Below are positions 27,680-35,523 of a stretch of 64,000 nucleotides of DNA, piece after piece. The notes beneath the pieces were generated by a model that did not search any database, was not told where the DNA came from, and worked only from the letters and a program-made list of their open reading frames with translations. The stretch is from Tianweitania populi (GTDB taxonomy: Bacteria > Pseudomonadota > Alphaproteobacteria > Rhizobiales > Rhizobiaceae). Where the stretch lies: contig NZ_BMZQ01000001.1 of NCBI RefSeq assembly GCF_014652875.1, positions 1,612,001 through 1,676,000 of the forward strand, read 5' to 3'. Position 1 is the first letter of the stretch; every line of letters begins with the position of its first letter. Made by a program: the position numbers and the translations under genes.

Positions 27680-28760
27680 CGCGTTTGCCGGGGGCGCTCC
27701 TTACCCGACCCTCGCGCAAGTCTGGGACCCGGAAGCAGACGACGCGCTGGTCTGCCTCGACGTGCATCAGGAAACGCATGACGTGAAGAGCTTTACCTTC
27801 GCTTCGGTGGCGGGAAAGCAGTTCGATGTTCGGGCAGGCCAATACTTCCTGTTCACGTTCCCTGCGGGGGGCGAGGATGACAGCCGATGCTACAGCGTCT
27901 CGTCCTCGCCGCTCCGGCGCAATGCGTTTTCGATCACGGTCAAGCGCGTTGCCGGCGGCCGCATGTCCAACTGGCTGCACGACACGATGCAGCCGGGCAT
28001 GAGCGTCACGGCGCAGGGGCCGCTCGGCACATTTATCCGACCGGCAGGCGCGGCACAGAAATACCTGCTCCTGTCTGGTGGCTCGGGCATTACGCCCGTG
28101 ATGTCCATGGTCAGGGAACTCGCCGACAGCTATGAACAGGCCGATGTGGCTTTCGTTCATGCCGGCCGCGCGCCGGCAGACCTGATCTTCCGCCATGAGC
28201 TCTCGGGCCTGGCCGCTCGCCTCAAGACCTTGCGCTTGCACTTCCTGCCCGAACAGCTTGGCAACGAACCGTCCTGGCCGGGTCTGACCGGCCGCATCTC
28301 CTTGGATTATCTGCGGCTTGCGGTTCCCGATCTGGCCGAGCGAGTCATCCTGTGTTGCGGTCCGCAACCCTTCATGGCGGCGGCGCGCAAGATCGCGGCC
28401 GAGGCCGGGGTGCCCGCGCATCGCTATATCGAGGAAAGCTTCGACGCCGCCGTGATCGATGCCGACGTGGTGACGCCAATTCAAGCTCCGGCCGAGACGA
28501 TCTACGCTGTTCAGTTTTCCAAACAGGCGCGCAGCATCGACGTTTCAGCGGAACAGACCGTGTTGTCCTGTGCGAAGAAGGCTGGAATCCGCATTCCGTC
28601 CTCTTGCGCCAACGGCATGTGCGGAACCTGCAAGTCCAAGCTCGTCTCCGGCTCCGTCAACATGGTCCACAATGGCGGCATCCGGCAGCGCGAGATCGAC
28701 GCGGGCTTCTTTCTCCCCTGCTGCTCGAAACCAACCAGCGATCTGGTGATCGATCGCTGA
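27669..28760 (+). CDS. Ferredoxin-NAD(P)H reductase partner of the Rieske oxygenase (GbcB/Stc3-like)
   Basis: This 363-residue fusion delivers electrons to the oxygenase. FAD-binding residues lie in RCYSVSSSPLR (about residue 75), the NAD site begins at LLSGGSGITPVMSM, the terminal nucleotide motif is CCGPQPFM, and a C-terminal plant-type 2Fe-2S domain has SSCANGMCGTCKSK and LPCCSKP. It overlaps the Rieske gene by 11 bases from ATG 27669; an ATG at 27648 would extend it by seven residues. Order oxygenase-reductase is as in gbcAB and stachydrine clusters. All four Fe-S cysteines are visible, so it should be functional. Confidence 0.9.
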   Translation: MDTSAFAGGAPYPTLAQVWDPEADDALVCLDVHQETHDVKSFTFASVAGKQFDVRAGQYFLFTFPAGGEDDSRCYSVSSSPLRRNAFSITVKRVAGGRMSNWLHDTMQPGMSVTAQGPLGTFIRPAGAAQKYLLLSGGSGITPVMSMVRELADSYEQADVAFVHAGRAPADLIFRHELSGLAARLKTLRLHFLPEQLGNEPSWPGLTGRISLDYLRLAVPDLAERVILCCGPQPFMAAARKIAAEAGVPAHRYIEESFDAAVIDADVVTPIQAPAETIYAVQFSKQARSIDVSAEQTVLSCAKKAGIRIPSSCANGMCGTCKSKLVSGSVNMVHNGGIRQREIDAGFFLPCCSKPTSDLVIDR

Positions 28761-28804
28761 CAGTCCCGTCCTGAAATCCCCAGCGCTCAAGCAAGGTCAT
28801 ATCG

Positions 28805-30145
28805 ATGGATACCTATTTTCGCGACCGGCGGAAGATCGATCCAACCCGTGGCGCGACGCTGGGCGATGGCACATTGAACGACGGCGACCGGGTGGAGATT
28901 GGACCTACGGCTCTCGCCTATCGCGAATGGGAAGAGGCCGGCCTGATCCTGCCAGACCTTGCCGCCATGCGGCATTATCGCTGGACACGGCTAACCCAGC
29001 ACATCATTGCCCGTGACTACGGCGCGCTGCTGATGTTCGATCCGCTGAACATCCGCTATGCGACCGATTCCACCAATATGCAGCTTTGGAACACCCACAA
29101 TCTGTTCCGTGCCGTTCTGCTTTGCGCCGATGGCTACATGGTCATCTGGGACTACAAGAGCTCGCCATTTCTTTCCCAGTTCAACCCGCTGGTGCGCGAG
29201 CGGCGCTCGGGCGCCGACCTGTTCTACTTCGACCGCGGCGACAAGATCGACGTTGCCGCCGATGCCTTTTCCAACGAAGTCCGCGTCCTGATCGAACAGC
29301 ATGGCGGCGCCAACAAGCGGCTTGCGGTCGACAAGATCATGCTCGAAGGCCTACGCGCTCTGGAAGCGCAGGGTCTGCAGATCTTTCCGGGTGAGGAGCT
29401 GACCGAGAAGGCGCGCTCGATTAAAGGCGCGGATGAGATACGCGCCATGCGCTGTGCATCGGTCGCCTGCGAACATGCGGTTGCGGCAATGGAAGTCGCG
29501 GCGCGCGAGGGCGTTCCCAAAGGCGAGATGACCGAGGATGATATCTGGGCGGTTCTCCATGCCGGCAACATCAAGCGCGGTGGTGAATGGATCGAGACCC
29601 GCTTGTTGACCTCTGGTCCCCGCACCAATCCCTGGTTCCAGGAATGTGGGCCGCGGATCGTTCAGGACAACGAAATCGTGGCCTTCGATACCGATCTCAT
29701 CGGCAGCTACGGCATCTGTGTGGATATCAGCCGCACATGGTGGATCGGTGACGCGTCACCGCGCACCGACATGATCGACGCGATGAAGCTCGCGCGCAAC
29801 CACATCCAGGCCAATTGCGCCCTCCTAAAGCCTGGCCTCGCTTTCCGCGACCTGATCGAACAGTCGCATCGGCTTCCCGCCCTCTACCAGAAGCAGAAAT
29901 ATGGGCTGATGATGCATGGCGTTGGGCTCTGCGACGAGTGGCCCAACATCGCCTATCCCGACCAATATGTCGAAGGCGCGTTCGAGCATCATTTCGAGCC
30001 CGGCATGGTGGTCTGCGTCGAAGCGCTGATTTCGCCTGAGGGCGGCGACTTCTCGATTAAGCTTGAGGATCAGGTCCTGATCACCGAAACCGGTCACGAG
30101 ACCCTGACGCGCTATCCGCTCGATCCGCGCTTGCTGGGCGAGTAG
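28805..30145 (+). CDS. dddP: DMSP lyase DddP
   Basis: DddP cleaves dimethylsulfoniopropionate to dimethyl sulfide and acrylate. The 446-residue protein has the creatinase-like N-domain and M24-type barrel. The six metal ligands reported for Roseobacter DddP fall at identical positions: Asp295 and Asp297 (AFDTDLIG), Asp307 (CVDISRTWW), His371 (MMHGVG), Glu406 (CVEALIS) and Glu421 (KLEDQV). The catalytic Asp377 (LCDEWP) and Tyr366 are also present. Paired DTD and Asp377 distinguish DddP from ordinary Xaa-Pro peptidases. It begins 44 bases after the reductase gene, so it is in the betaine demethylase operon. No acrylate-handling gene (acuI, acuN/K) is in the window. Confidence 0.92.
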   Translation: MDTYFRDRRKIDPTRGATLGDGTLNDGDRVEIGPTALAYREWEEAGLILPDLAAMRHYRWTRLTQHIIARDYGALLMFDPLNIRYATDSTNMQLWNTHNLFRAVLLCADGYMVIWDYKSSPFLSQFNPLVRERRSGADLFYFDRGDKIDVAADAFSNEVRVLIEQHGGANKRLAVDKIMLEGLRALEAQGLQIFPGEELTEKARSIKGADEIRAMRCASVACEHAVAAMEVAAREGVPKGEMTEDDIWAVLHAGNIKRGGEWIETRLLTSGPRTNPWFQECGPRIVQDNEIVAFDTDLIGSYGICVDISRTWWIGDASPRTDMIDAMKLARNHIQANCALLKPGLAFRDLIEQSHRLPALYQKQKYGLMMHGVGLCDEWPNIAYPDQYVEGAFEHHFEPGMVVCVEALISPEGGDFSIKLEDQVLITETGHETLTRYPLDPRLLGE

Positions 30146-30153
30146 CCGGTGAT

Positions 30154-30183
30154 GATCGCGACCGAACGCATTCGATCGCGATC
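30154..30183. terminator. Convergent hairpin between dddP and the demethylase gene
   Basis: GATCGCGA (30154-30161) pairs with TCGCGATC (30176-30183), and CGAA/TTCG pairs inside after one mismatch. It fills the 48-base convergent gap but lacks a T run. Confidence 0.5.
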
Positions 30184-30193
30184 TCAATCCCGT

Positions 30194-32230
30194 CTAGAGA
30201 TCCTTTGCCAATCTCAGCCCATCATAGATCGCGGCATGCGTATTGCGCGCCGCCACGGCATCGCCGATGCGAAACAGCTGGAATGTGCCGTCCGGATTGT
30301 CGGCCCCCGTTTGCGCGCGTCCGTTGATGAACTTCTCATGCGACAGGACGCCCAGATTGCGCGAAAGCGGCTTGAGCTCGAAATAAAGCTCGTCCAACGG
30401 GATCGTCCCGTGATTGACGACGATTTGGTCGAACTTTCGCGTCTTGCACACGCCTCCGTAATCGCTGCCGATGAAGGCCAGCAACTGGTTGCCGTCGCGG
30501 TGAACCTCTTCCAGCTTGAAGGTCACCGTGAAGGTGGTGTCCAGCGCCTGCAGTGAGCGCATATAAGGCACGAGATTCATCGCCATCACTTCAGGCGCGA
30601 AGGCTCGGTCTGGCGTCATGATCTCCACTTTGCCGCCAGACTTGGCGATGAATTCGGCGGCCTGTAGCCCGGCATGGTCGCCTGCATCGTCATAGATCAG
30701 CACATTCGATCCGGGCTTCACGTCGCCTGAAATGATATCCCAGGCCGACACGACGAGATCGTTTCCGGCCCTCAGAACTTCCGTATGCGGCAGTCCGCCG
30801 GTCGCGATCACAACCACATCCGGTCTCTCCACCAGAACGCTGTCGCTGTCCGCCCATTGATTGAAGCGCAGCTTGACGCCCAGTCGTTCGCATTGCGCGA
30901 CGCGCCAGTCGATGATGCCGATCATTTCCGCCCGTCGCGCGCTTTGTGCCGTCAACCGGATCTGCCCGCCGGCTGCACCCGACGCTTCAAGCACCGTCAC
31001 ATCATGACCCCGCTCGCCTGCGACCCGTGCGGCCTCAAGTCCCGCCGGTCCCGCGCCGACGATCACGATCTTGCGGGCCGCGTCGGCCTTGGGGATGACA
31101 TGCGGCATCGCCAGCTCGCGCCCTGTGGCCGCGTTGTGGATGCAGTAAGCAGCGCCACCCTGATAGATGCGATCGAGGCAGTAATTAGCGCCCACGCAGG
31201 GGCGGATCTCATCCTCACGCCGTTCCATGATCTTGAGCACGATGTGCGGATCCGTCATGTGCGCGCGCGTCATGCCCACCATGTCGACCTTGCCGGAAGC
31301 AATGGCGTGGCGGGCGGTCGCGACATCGGGGATGCGCGCGGCGTGGAAGGTAGGAAACTGGGTCGCAGCCTTCACCTCGCCGGCGAAATCGAGATGCGGT
31401 GACGCCTTCATCCCTTGAATGGGGATAACGTCGGTGAGGCCCGGATCAGTATCGATATGGCCGCGAATGACGTTCAGGAAGTCGATCAACCCGCTGTCGC
31501 GCAGTCGGCGCGAAACCTCGAAGCCCTCTTCTTTACCCGTGCCGCCAGCCAGATCCTCGTCCGCCGTATAGCGCACGCCGAGGATGAAATCGCGCCCGAC
31601 CCGCTTTCGGACAGCGCCCAGTACCTCGAAGATGAACCGCATGCGGTTATCCAGCGATCCGCCATAAGGGGCATCAAGTGTGTTGGTCAGCGGCGAGATG
31701 AACTGGTCGAGCAGATGCCCATAGGCCTCGAACTCGATGCCATCCATGCCGGCGGCCTTCATGCGCTCCGAAGCATCGGCGAAATCTTTGACGATCCGCG
31801 CGATGTCCCAATCCTCGATTTTCTTCGGAAAAGCGCGATGCGCAGGCTCGCGCTCATGCGAGGGCGCGACGGCCGGCAGCCACTCACCTTTGTCCCACCT
31901 TGTGCGGCGGCCAAGATGGGTGAGCTGGATCATCACCGCCGTGCCATGCTCGTGGCACTCGTCCGTCAGCTGCTTCAACCAGGGAACGACCTCGTCCTTG
32001 TAGGCCAGCACATTGCTGAACACGGGCGGACTGTCGAGCGAAACGGCGGCTGAGCCGGCCGTCATCGTCATCGCCACGCCGCCCTTGGCCCGCTCGACAT
32101 GGTAAGCGCGATAGCGATCTTTCGGCAGCCCATCCTCGGAATAGGCCGGCTCGTGAGATGTCACGATGATCCGGTTGCGCAAGGTGAGATGCTTGAGCGT
32201 ATAGGGCTGCAGTAGTGGATCGTTGGACAT
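30194..32230 (-). CDS. N-methyl amino acid demethylase, NADH:flavin oxidoreductase family (StcD/DgcA-like)
   Basis: The 678-residue protein has an N-terminal FMN barrel (LTLRNRIIVTSHEPAYSEDG, MTMTAGSAAVS, IQLTHLGRRTRWD, FEAYGHLLDQFISPLTN) and a C-terminal FAD/NAD domain (IVIVGAGPAGLEAARVAGERG), as in trimethylamine dehydrogenase. The iron-sulfur segment is CVGANYC followed eleven residues later by Cys, so the second of the four canonical cysteines is Ala. Size and the opening MSNDPLLQPYTLKHLTLRNR match N-methylproline demethylase StcD and dimethylglycine demethylase DgcA. These act on the second and third steps of stachydrine or glycine betaine demethylation, complementing the Rieske enzyme nearby. 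It diverges from the TetR gene. Confidence 0.88.
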   Translation of the reverse strand: MSNDPLLQPYTLKHLTLRNRIIVTSHEPAYSEDGLPKDRYRAYHVERAKGGVAMTMTAGSAAVSLDSPPVFSNVLAYKDEVVPWLKQLTDECHEHGTAVMIQLTHLGRRTRWDKGEWLPAVAPSHEREPAHRAFPKKIEDWDIARIVKDFADASERMKAAGMDGIEFEAYGHLLDQFISPLTNTLDAPYGGSLDNRMRFIFEVLGAVRKRVGRDFILGVRYTADEDLAGGTGKEEGFEVSRRLRDSGLIDFLNVIRGHIDTDPGLTDVIPIQGMKASPHLDFAGEVKAATQFPTFHAARIPDVATARHAIASGKVDMVGMTRAHMTDPHIVLKIMERREDEIRPCVGANYCLDRIYQGGAAYCIHNAATGRELAMPHVIPKADAARKIVIVGAGPAGLEAARVAGERGHDVTVLEASGAAGGQIRLTAQSARRAEMIGIIDWRVAQCERLGVKLRFNQWADSDSVLVERPDVVVIATGGLPHTEVLRAGNDLVVSAWDIISGDVKPGSNVLIYDDAGDHAGLQAAEFIAKSGGKVEIMTPDRAFAPEVMAMNLVPYMRSLQALDTTFTVTFKLEEVHRDGNQLLAFIGSDYGGVCKTRKFDQIVVNHGTIPLDELYFELKPLSRNLGVLSHEKFINGRAQTGADNPDGTFQLFRIGDAVAARNTHAAIYDGLRLAKDL

Positions 32231-32275
32231 ATTCGCCTGCCTGAAGTGGGTTGGGCTTCAACAATTAAATTCTCA

Positions 32276-32338
32276 AATGTACACCACTGTCAAGATACTC
32301 GATAGCTGTGTCTTGCTCTGTTGACAGCGGTGTACATT
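32276..32338. promoter_or_regulatory. Symmetric divergent promoter-operator, 18-bp inverted repeat
   Basis: The arms 32276-32293 and 32321-32338 are inverted repeats matching at 17 of 18 positions, separated by 27 bases. Each arm contains TTGACA (a -35 hexamer) facing the gene on its side and a GTGTACA core. The leftward promoter has a TTTAAT-like -10 at suitable spacing; the rightward one has TATTCT. Binding of the TetR protein to both arms would silence both genes. Confidence 0.7.
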
Positions 32339-32371
32339 CAGTATTCTCTGCCTGTGACGCAAGGTATCGCG

Positions 32372-33037
32372 ATGAACGAAACAGCATGGAAAGGGTCGAG
32401 GGAAGGTTGGCTGTCCAGCGCCTATGAAGCGCTGGTCGATGGCGGCGTGGATGCAGTCAAGATCCTACCTCTCGCCAAGAAATTGAATGTCTCGCGCACG
32501 AGCTTCTACTGGTTCTTCACCGACCGCGAGCAGTTGCTAGAAGCACTACTAGCGAACTGGAATGCGAAGAATACCTCCGGCATCCAGGGTCGCTGTGAGG
32601 CTTATGCGGAGACGATCGCGGAAGCGATGCTCAACATTATGGACTGCTGGCTTGATTCCCAGATCTTCGACTCGCAGTTCGAATTTGCCGTTCGGAGCTG
32701 GGCGCTTCAATCGCCCGAAGTGGCAGCTCAAGTGCTGGAAGCTGATGAGGCAAGACTATCAGCCCTGGCCGCCATGTTCACCAAATTCGGCTTCTCCGAT
32801 CTGGACGCTGAGGTACGTGCCCGCACCGTTTATCTCGTGCAGATCGGCTATATTTCGATGAACACCAGGGAAGACATCGCGCTCCGCATGCGGCGCATCC
32901 CCTCCTACGTGCAGATCTACACCGGGGACACGCCGCAACGCCGCGAAATGGAGCGCTTTGCGTCCCGCCACAGCTTTATCCTGGAACCCGAGCGCGATGC
33001 GGCAGCAGGCATTCGCGGCGCGAACAAGGAGGTGTAA
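32372..33037 (+). CDS. TetR-family transcriptional regulator
   Basis: The 221-residue protein starts at ATG 32372 with AAGGT upstream. The N-terminal DNA-binding domain is WLSSAYEALVDGGVDAVKILPLAKKLNVSRTSFYWFFTDREQLLEALL (residues about 12-60), a clear TetR helix-turn-helix. The C-terminal helical domain is family-poor and should bind the inducer. It diverges from the StcD-like demethylase gene across a striking inverted repeat, and is followed after 65 bases by a binding-protein gene, so it probably represses both sides in response to a methylated amine or sulfonium osmolyte. The ligand is inferred from context only. Confidence 0.87.
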   Translation: MNETAWKGSREGWLSSAYEALVDGGVDAVKILPLAKKLNVSRTSFYWFFTDREQLLEALLANWNAKNTSGIQGRCEAYAETIAEAMLNIMDCWLDSQIFDSQFEFAVRSWALQSPEVAAQVLEADEARLSALAAMFTKFGFSDLDAEVRARTVYLVQIGYISMNTREDIALRMRRIPSYVQIYTGDTPQRREMERFASRHSFILEPERDAAAGIRGANKEV

Positions 33038-33102
33038 CGGACCTTCAGCTGAGTACCGACACGTGGTGAGACTTTTCAGAAAACCAACAAAGGGGAAAGC
33101 AC

Positions 33103-34752
33103 ATGCGTTTTTTTAGAAGCAATGGGAACAAGGTACCGCCGTCCATCGAAAAGATGGCCTTGGAGGTACGGAAAGGATCGATCGATCGTCGCGAGTTTCT
33201 GGCGCTTGCAAGCGCCTTCGGCGCATCGACTGCACTCGCATATGGTATGATCGGAGCCACCTTGCCGACCAAGGCCTTTGCCCAGGAAGGACAAAAGGGC
33301 GGCGTCGTTCGCGTCTCCATGGCCGTGAAAGGTCAGAAGGATCCGCGCAGCTACGATTGGGTCGAGCTCGCCAACATTTCGCGGACCTGGCTCGAACCAC
33401 TGGTTACCTATACGCGCGATTTCACCTTCGAGCCCGTGCTGTTGGAAAGCTGGGAGGTCAACGAAAACGCCACGGAATATGTCCTGCATGTGCGCAAGGA
33501 CGTTGCTTGGACCAATGGCGACGCCTTCAACGCGGACGACGTCGTCCACAACTTCAATCGATGGACAGAAAAGGGCGTTGCGGGCAATTCGATGGCGGCA
33601 CGCGTGGCGGGCCTCGTTGATGAAACCTCAGGCAAACCGCGCGAGGGTGCGATCGTCAAAGTCGACGATCATACCGTCAAGCTGACGCTTAAAGAGCCCG
33701 ACATTTCCCTGATCGCAAACTTGACCGATTACCCGGCGCTCGTGGTCCACCGCAGCTTCACTGCCAACGACGATCCCGTCGGCAAGCCGATCGGCACGGG
33801 TGCATTCGAGCTTGTTTCCTATGAGACCGGCACCAAGGCTGTTGTCAAACGGCGTGAAAATGGCAAGTGGTGGGGCGGCGAAGCCTTGCTCGACGGCATC
33901 GAGTTCATCGATTACGGCACTGACTTCTCCACCACCGTGAACGCATTCGAATCCGGCGAAATCGACCTGAACTTCGAAACGCCAGCGGACTTCATCGATA
34001 TCCTGAACGGTCTCGATCTCGTCCAGTCCGAAGTGAAAACGGCAACCACAGTCGTCGCGCGCACCAACGTGGCGAACAAGCCCTATGACGACAAGCGTGT
34101 GCGCAACGCCCTGCAAATGGCGGTGGACAACAGCGTGGTTCTACAGCTCGGCTACAATGGTCGTGGAACCGTCGGTGAGAACCACCATGTCAGCCCGATC
34201 CAGCCGGAATATTACGAGCTGCCGAAGAAGACCCGTGACCTCGAAGGGGCCAAGAAACTTCTGGAAGAAGCCGGCCAGACCAACTTCGAGCACGACCTGA
34301 TCACCATCCAGGACGATTGGCAGAAAAACACGGGCGACGCGATTGCGGCGCAGCTGCGTGAAGCTGGCATCAAGGTCAAGCGCACCGTTCTGCCGGGCTC
34401 CACTTTCTGGAACGACTGGACCAAGTATCCCTATTCTATCACAATCTGGTATATGCGTCCGCTCGCAGTCCAGACGCTGTCGCTAGGCTACAGCACCGGC
34501 GCGGCGTGGAACGAAAGCGCCTACTCCGATCCAGCCTTCGACGCCAAACTCAAGGAAGCCTTGTCGATCTCGGATCCGGAAAAGCGACGGGAGGTCATGA
34601 AGGACATCGAGACGATCCTGCAGGACTCCGGTGTGATCATCCAGCCCTTCTGGCAGAACCTTTATAGCCACACCAACTCCAAGGTGAAGGGTTATGGCGT
34701 GCATCAGACATTCCAGATGGACTTCCAGAAGGTCTGGCTGGAACAAGCGTAA
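33103..34752 (+). CDS. ABC transporter substrate-binding protein, peptide family (SBP_bac_5), orphan
   Basis: The 549-residue protein has a Tat-like signal ([22 protein letters not shown], cleavage near AFAQEG) after a long charged N-terminus, then the DppA-type fold: [96 protein letters not shown] precedes ATG 33103. As with the gene at 22858 no permease or ATPase follows; 770 bases without genes come next. Binding proteins of this type near betaine demethylases may import methylated amino acids or peptides, but the ligand is unknown. It is likely in the TetR regulon because it lies 65 bases behind that gene. Confidence 0.87.
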   Translation: MRFFRSNGNKVPPSIEKMALEVRKGSIDRREFLALASAFGASTALAYGMIGATLPTKAFAQEGQKGGVVRVSMAVKGQKDPRSYDWVELANISRTWLEPLVTYTRDFTFEPVLLESWEVNENATEYVLHVRKDVAWTNGDAFNADDVVHNFNRWTEKGVAGNSMAARVAGLVDETSGKPREGAIVKVDDHTVKLTLKEPDISLIANLTDYPALVVHRSFTANDDPVGKPIGTGAFELVSYETGTKAVVKRRENGKWWGGEALLDGIEFIDYGTDFSTTVNAFESGEIDLNFETPADFIDILNGLDLVQSEVKTATTVVARTNVANKPYDDKRVRNALQMAVDNSVVLQLGYNGRGTVGENHHVSPIQPEYYELPKKTRDLEGAKKLLEEAGQTNFEHDLITIQDDWQKNTGDAIAAQLREAGIKVKRTVLPGSTFWNDWTKYPYSITIWYMRPLAVQTLSLGYSTGAAWNESAYSDPAFDAKLKEALSISDPEKRREVMKDIETILQDSGVIIQPFWQNLYSHTNSKVKGYGVHQTFQMDFQKVWLEQA

Positions 34753-35523
34753 GTTCTAGTGAAGGATTGAGGCAGATCGCCAAGCCAAGGCGGTTTGCCT
34801 TCCTCTCAAACAATGGTTCAAAGATTATCTAGTCAGCCGAACGAACAAGCATCGGCAGCCTGGCGGACAGAAAGCCAGCCCCCTGCGTTAACTTTCCTCT
34901 GGACCGGAAATCGATCCTACCTGCCCCGAAACGCTGTACCGCGTTGGTAATCCGATGAGTGAAGCAAAGTAGGATAGGTCCAAAGCTGGCCCATCGCTCC
35001 GCGCTCGACGTTAAGCCTGACACCATAGGCATCGGCCGTGTTGTTGGCGGAGAGTACGGCTCCAGAGCGCCGTCTGCCGCGGCCTTTCCGTGTTGGAGGA
35101 GGAGGATGCGGACCGAGAGACGGGCGGCCAAGTTGAGACCATGCAGGGCGGCAATGGTCACGATGTTTCGAATTACTGGGCGATCCTCGAGCCGGTGGCC
35201 GCGGGGTACGGCAGCGATATAGGGGCGTCGCTGAACCGCTCAGTACTGAAGCCGCCCCCTCCCTAGAGGTGTCTCCTCCAATCGAAAATCAATCTACTGC
35301 GGGAGCCCACCCCTCGATCGTCAGTGACATACAGACGTTCAGCGTCACCTTCATTTCGGGCAAGTCGTTACGAAAGTACCGAAGAACTGCTTGTAGGAAG
35401 TTGATCCTTAGAGCAGGCATCACCGCGATGCTGCCCCGGCGCCCTCGCCATCATCGGCAATGGCGCTGAAATGGTTCGAGCGTTGAAGCCTAAATGCCTA
35501 AATAACGACGATACCTATCGCGC
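34753..35523. other. Gene-poor gap, probably decayed sequence
   Basis: This 771-base stretch has no supported gene. Overlapping small frames on both strands have no recognisable product or ribosome sites. A short AAGGC/GCCTT hairpin (34787-34801) soon after the binding-protein stop may end that transcript. A missing permease operon deleted here would explain the orphan binding protein, but no remnant of one was recognised. Confidence 0.45.

Noticed and set aside
28805-30145. Plain Xaa-Pro aminopeptidase or creatinase as an alternative for the M24 gene
   Set aside because: The DTD pair, Asp377 and overall N-terminal sequence match DddP position by position, which ordinary M24 peptidases do not.
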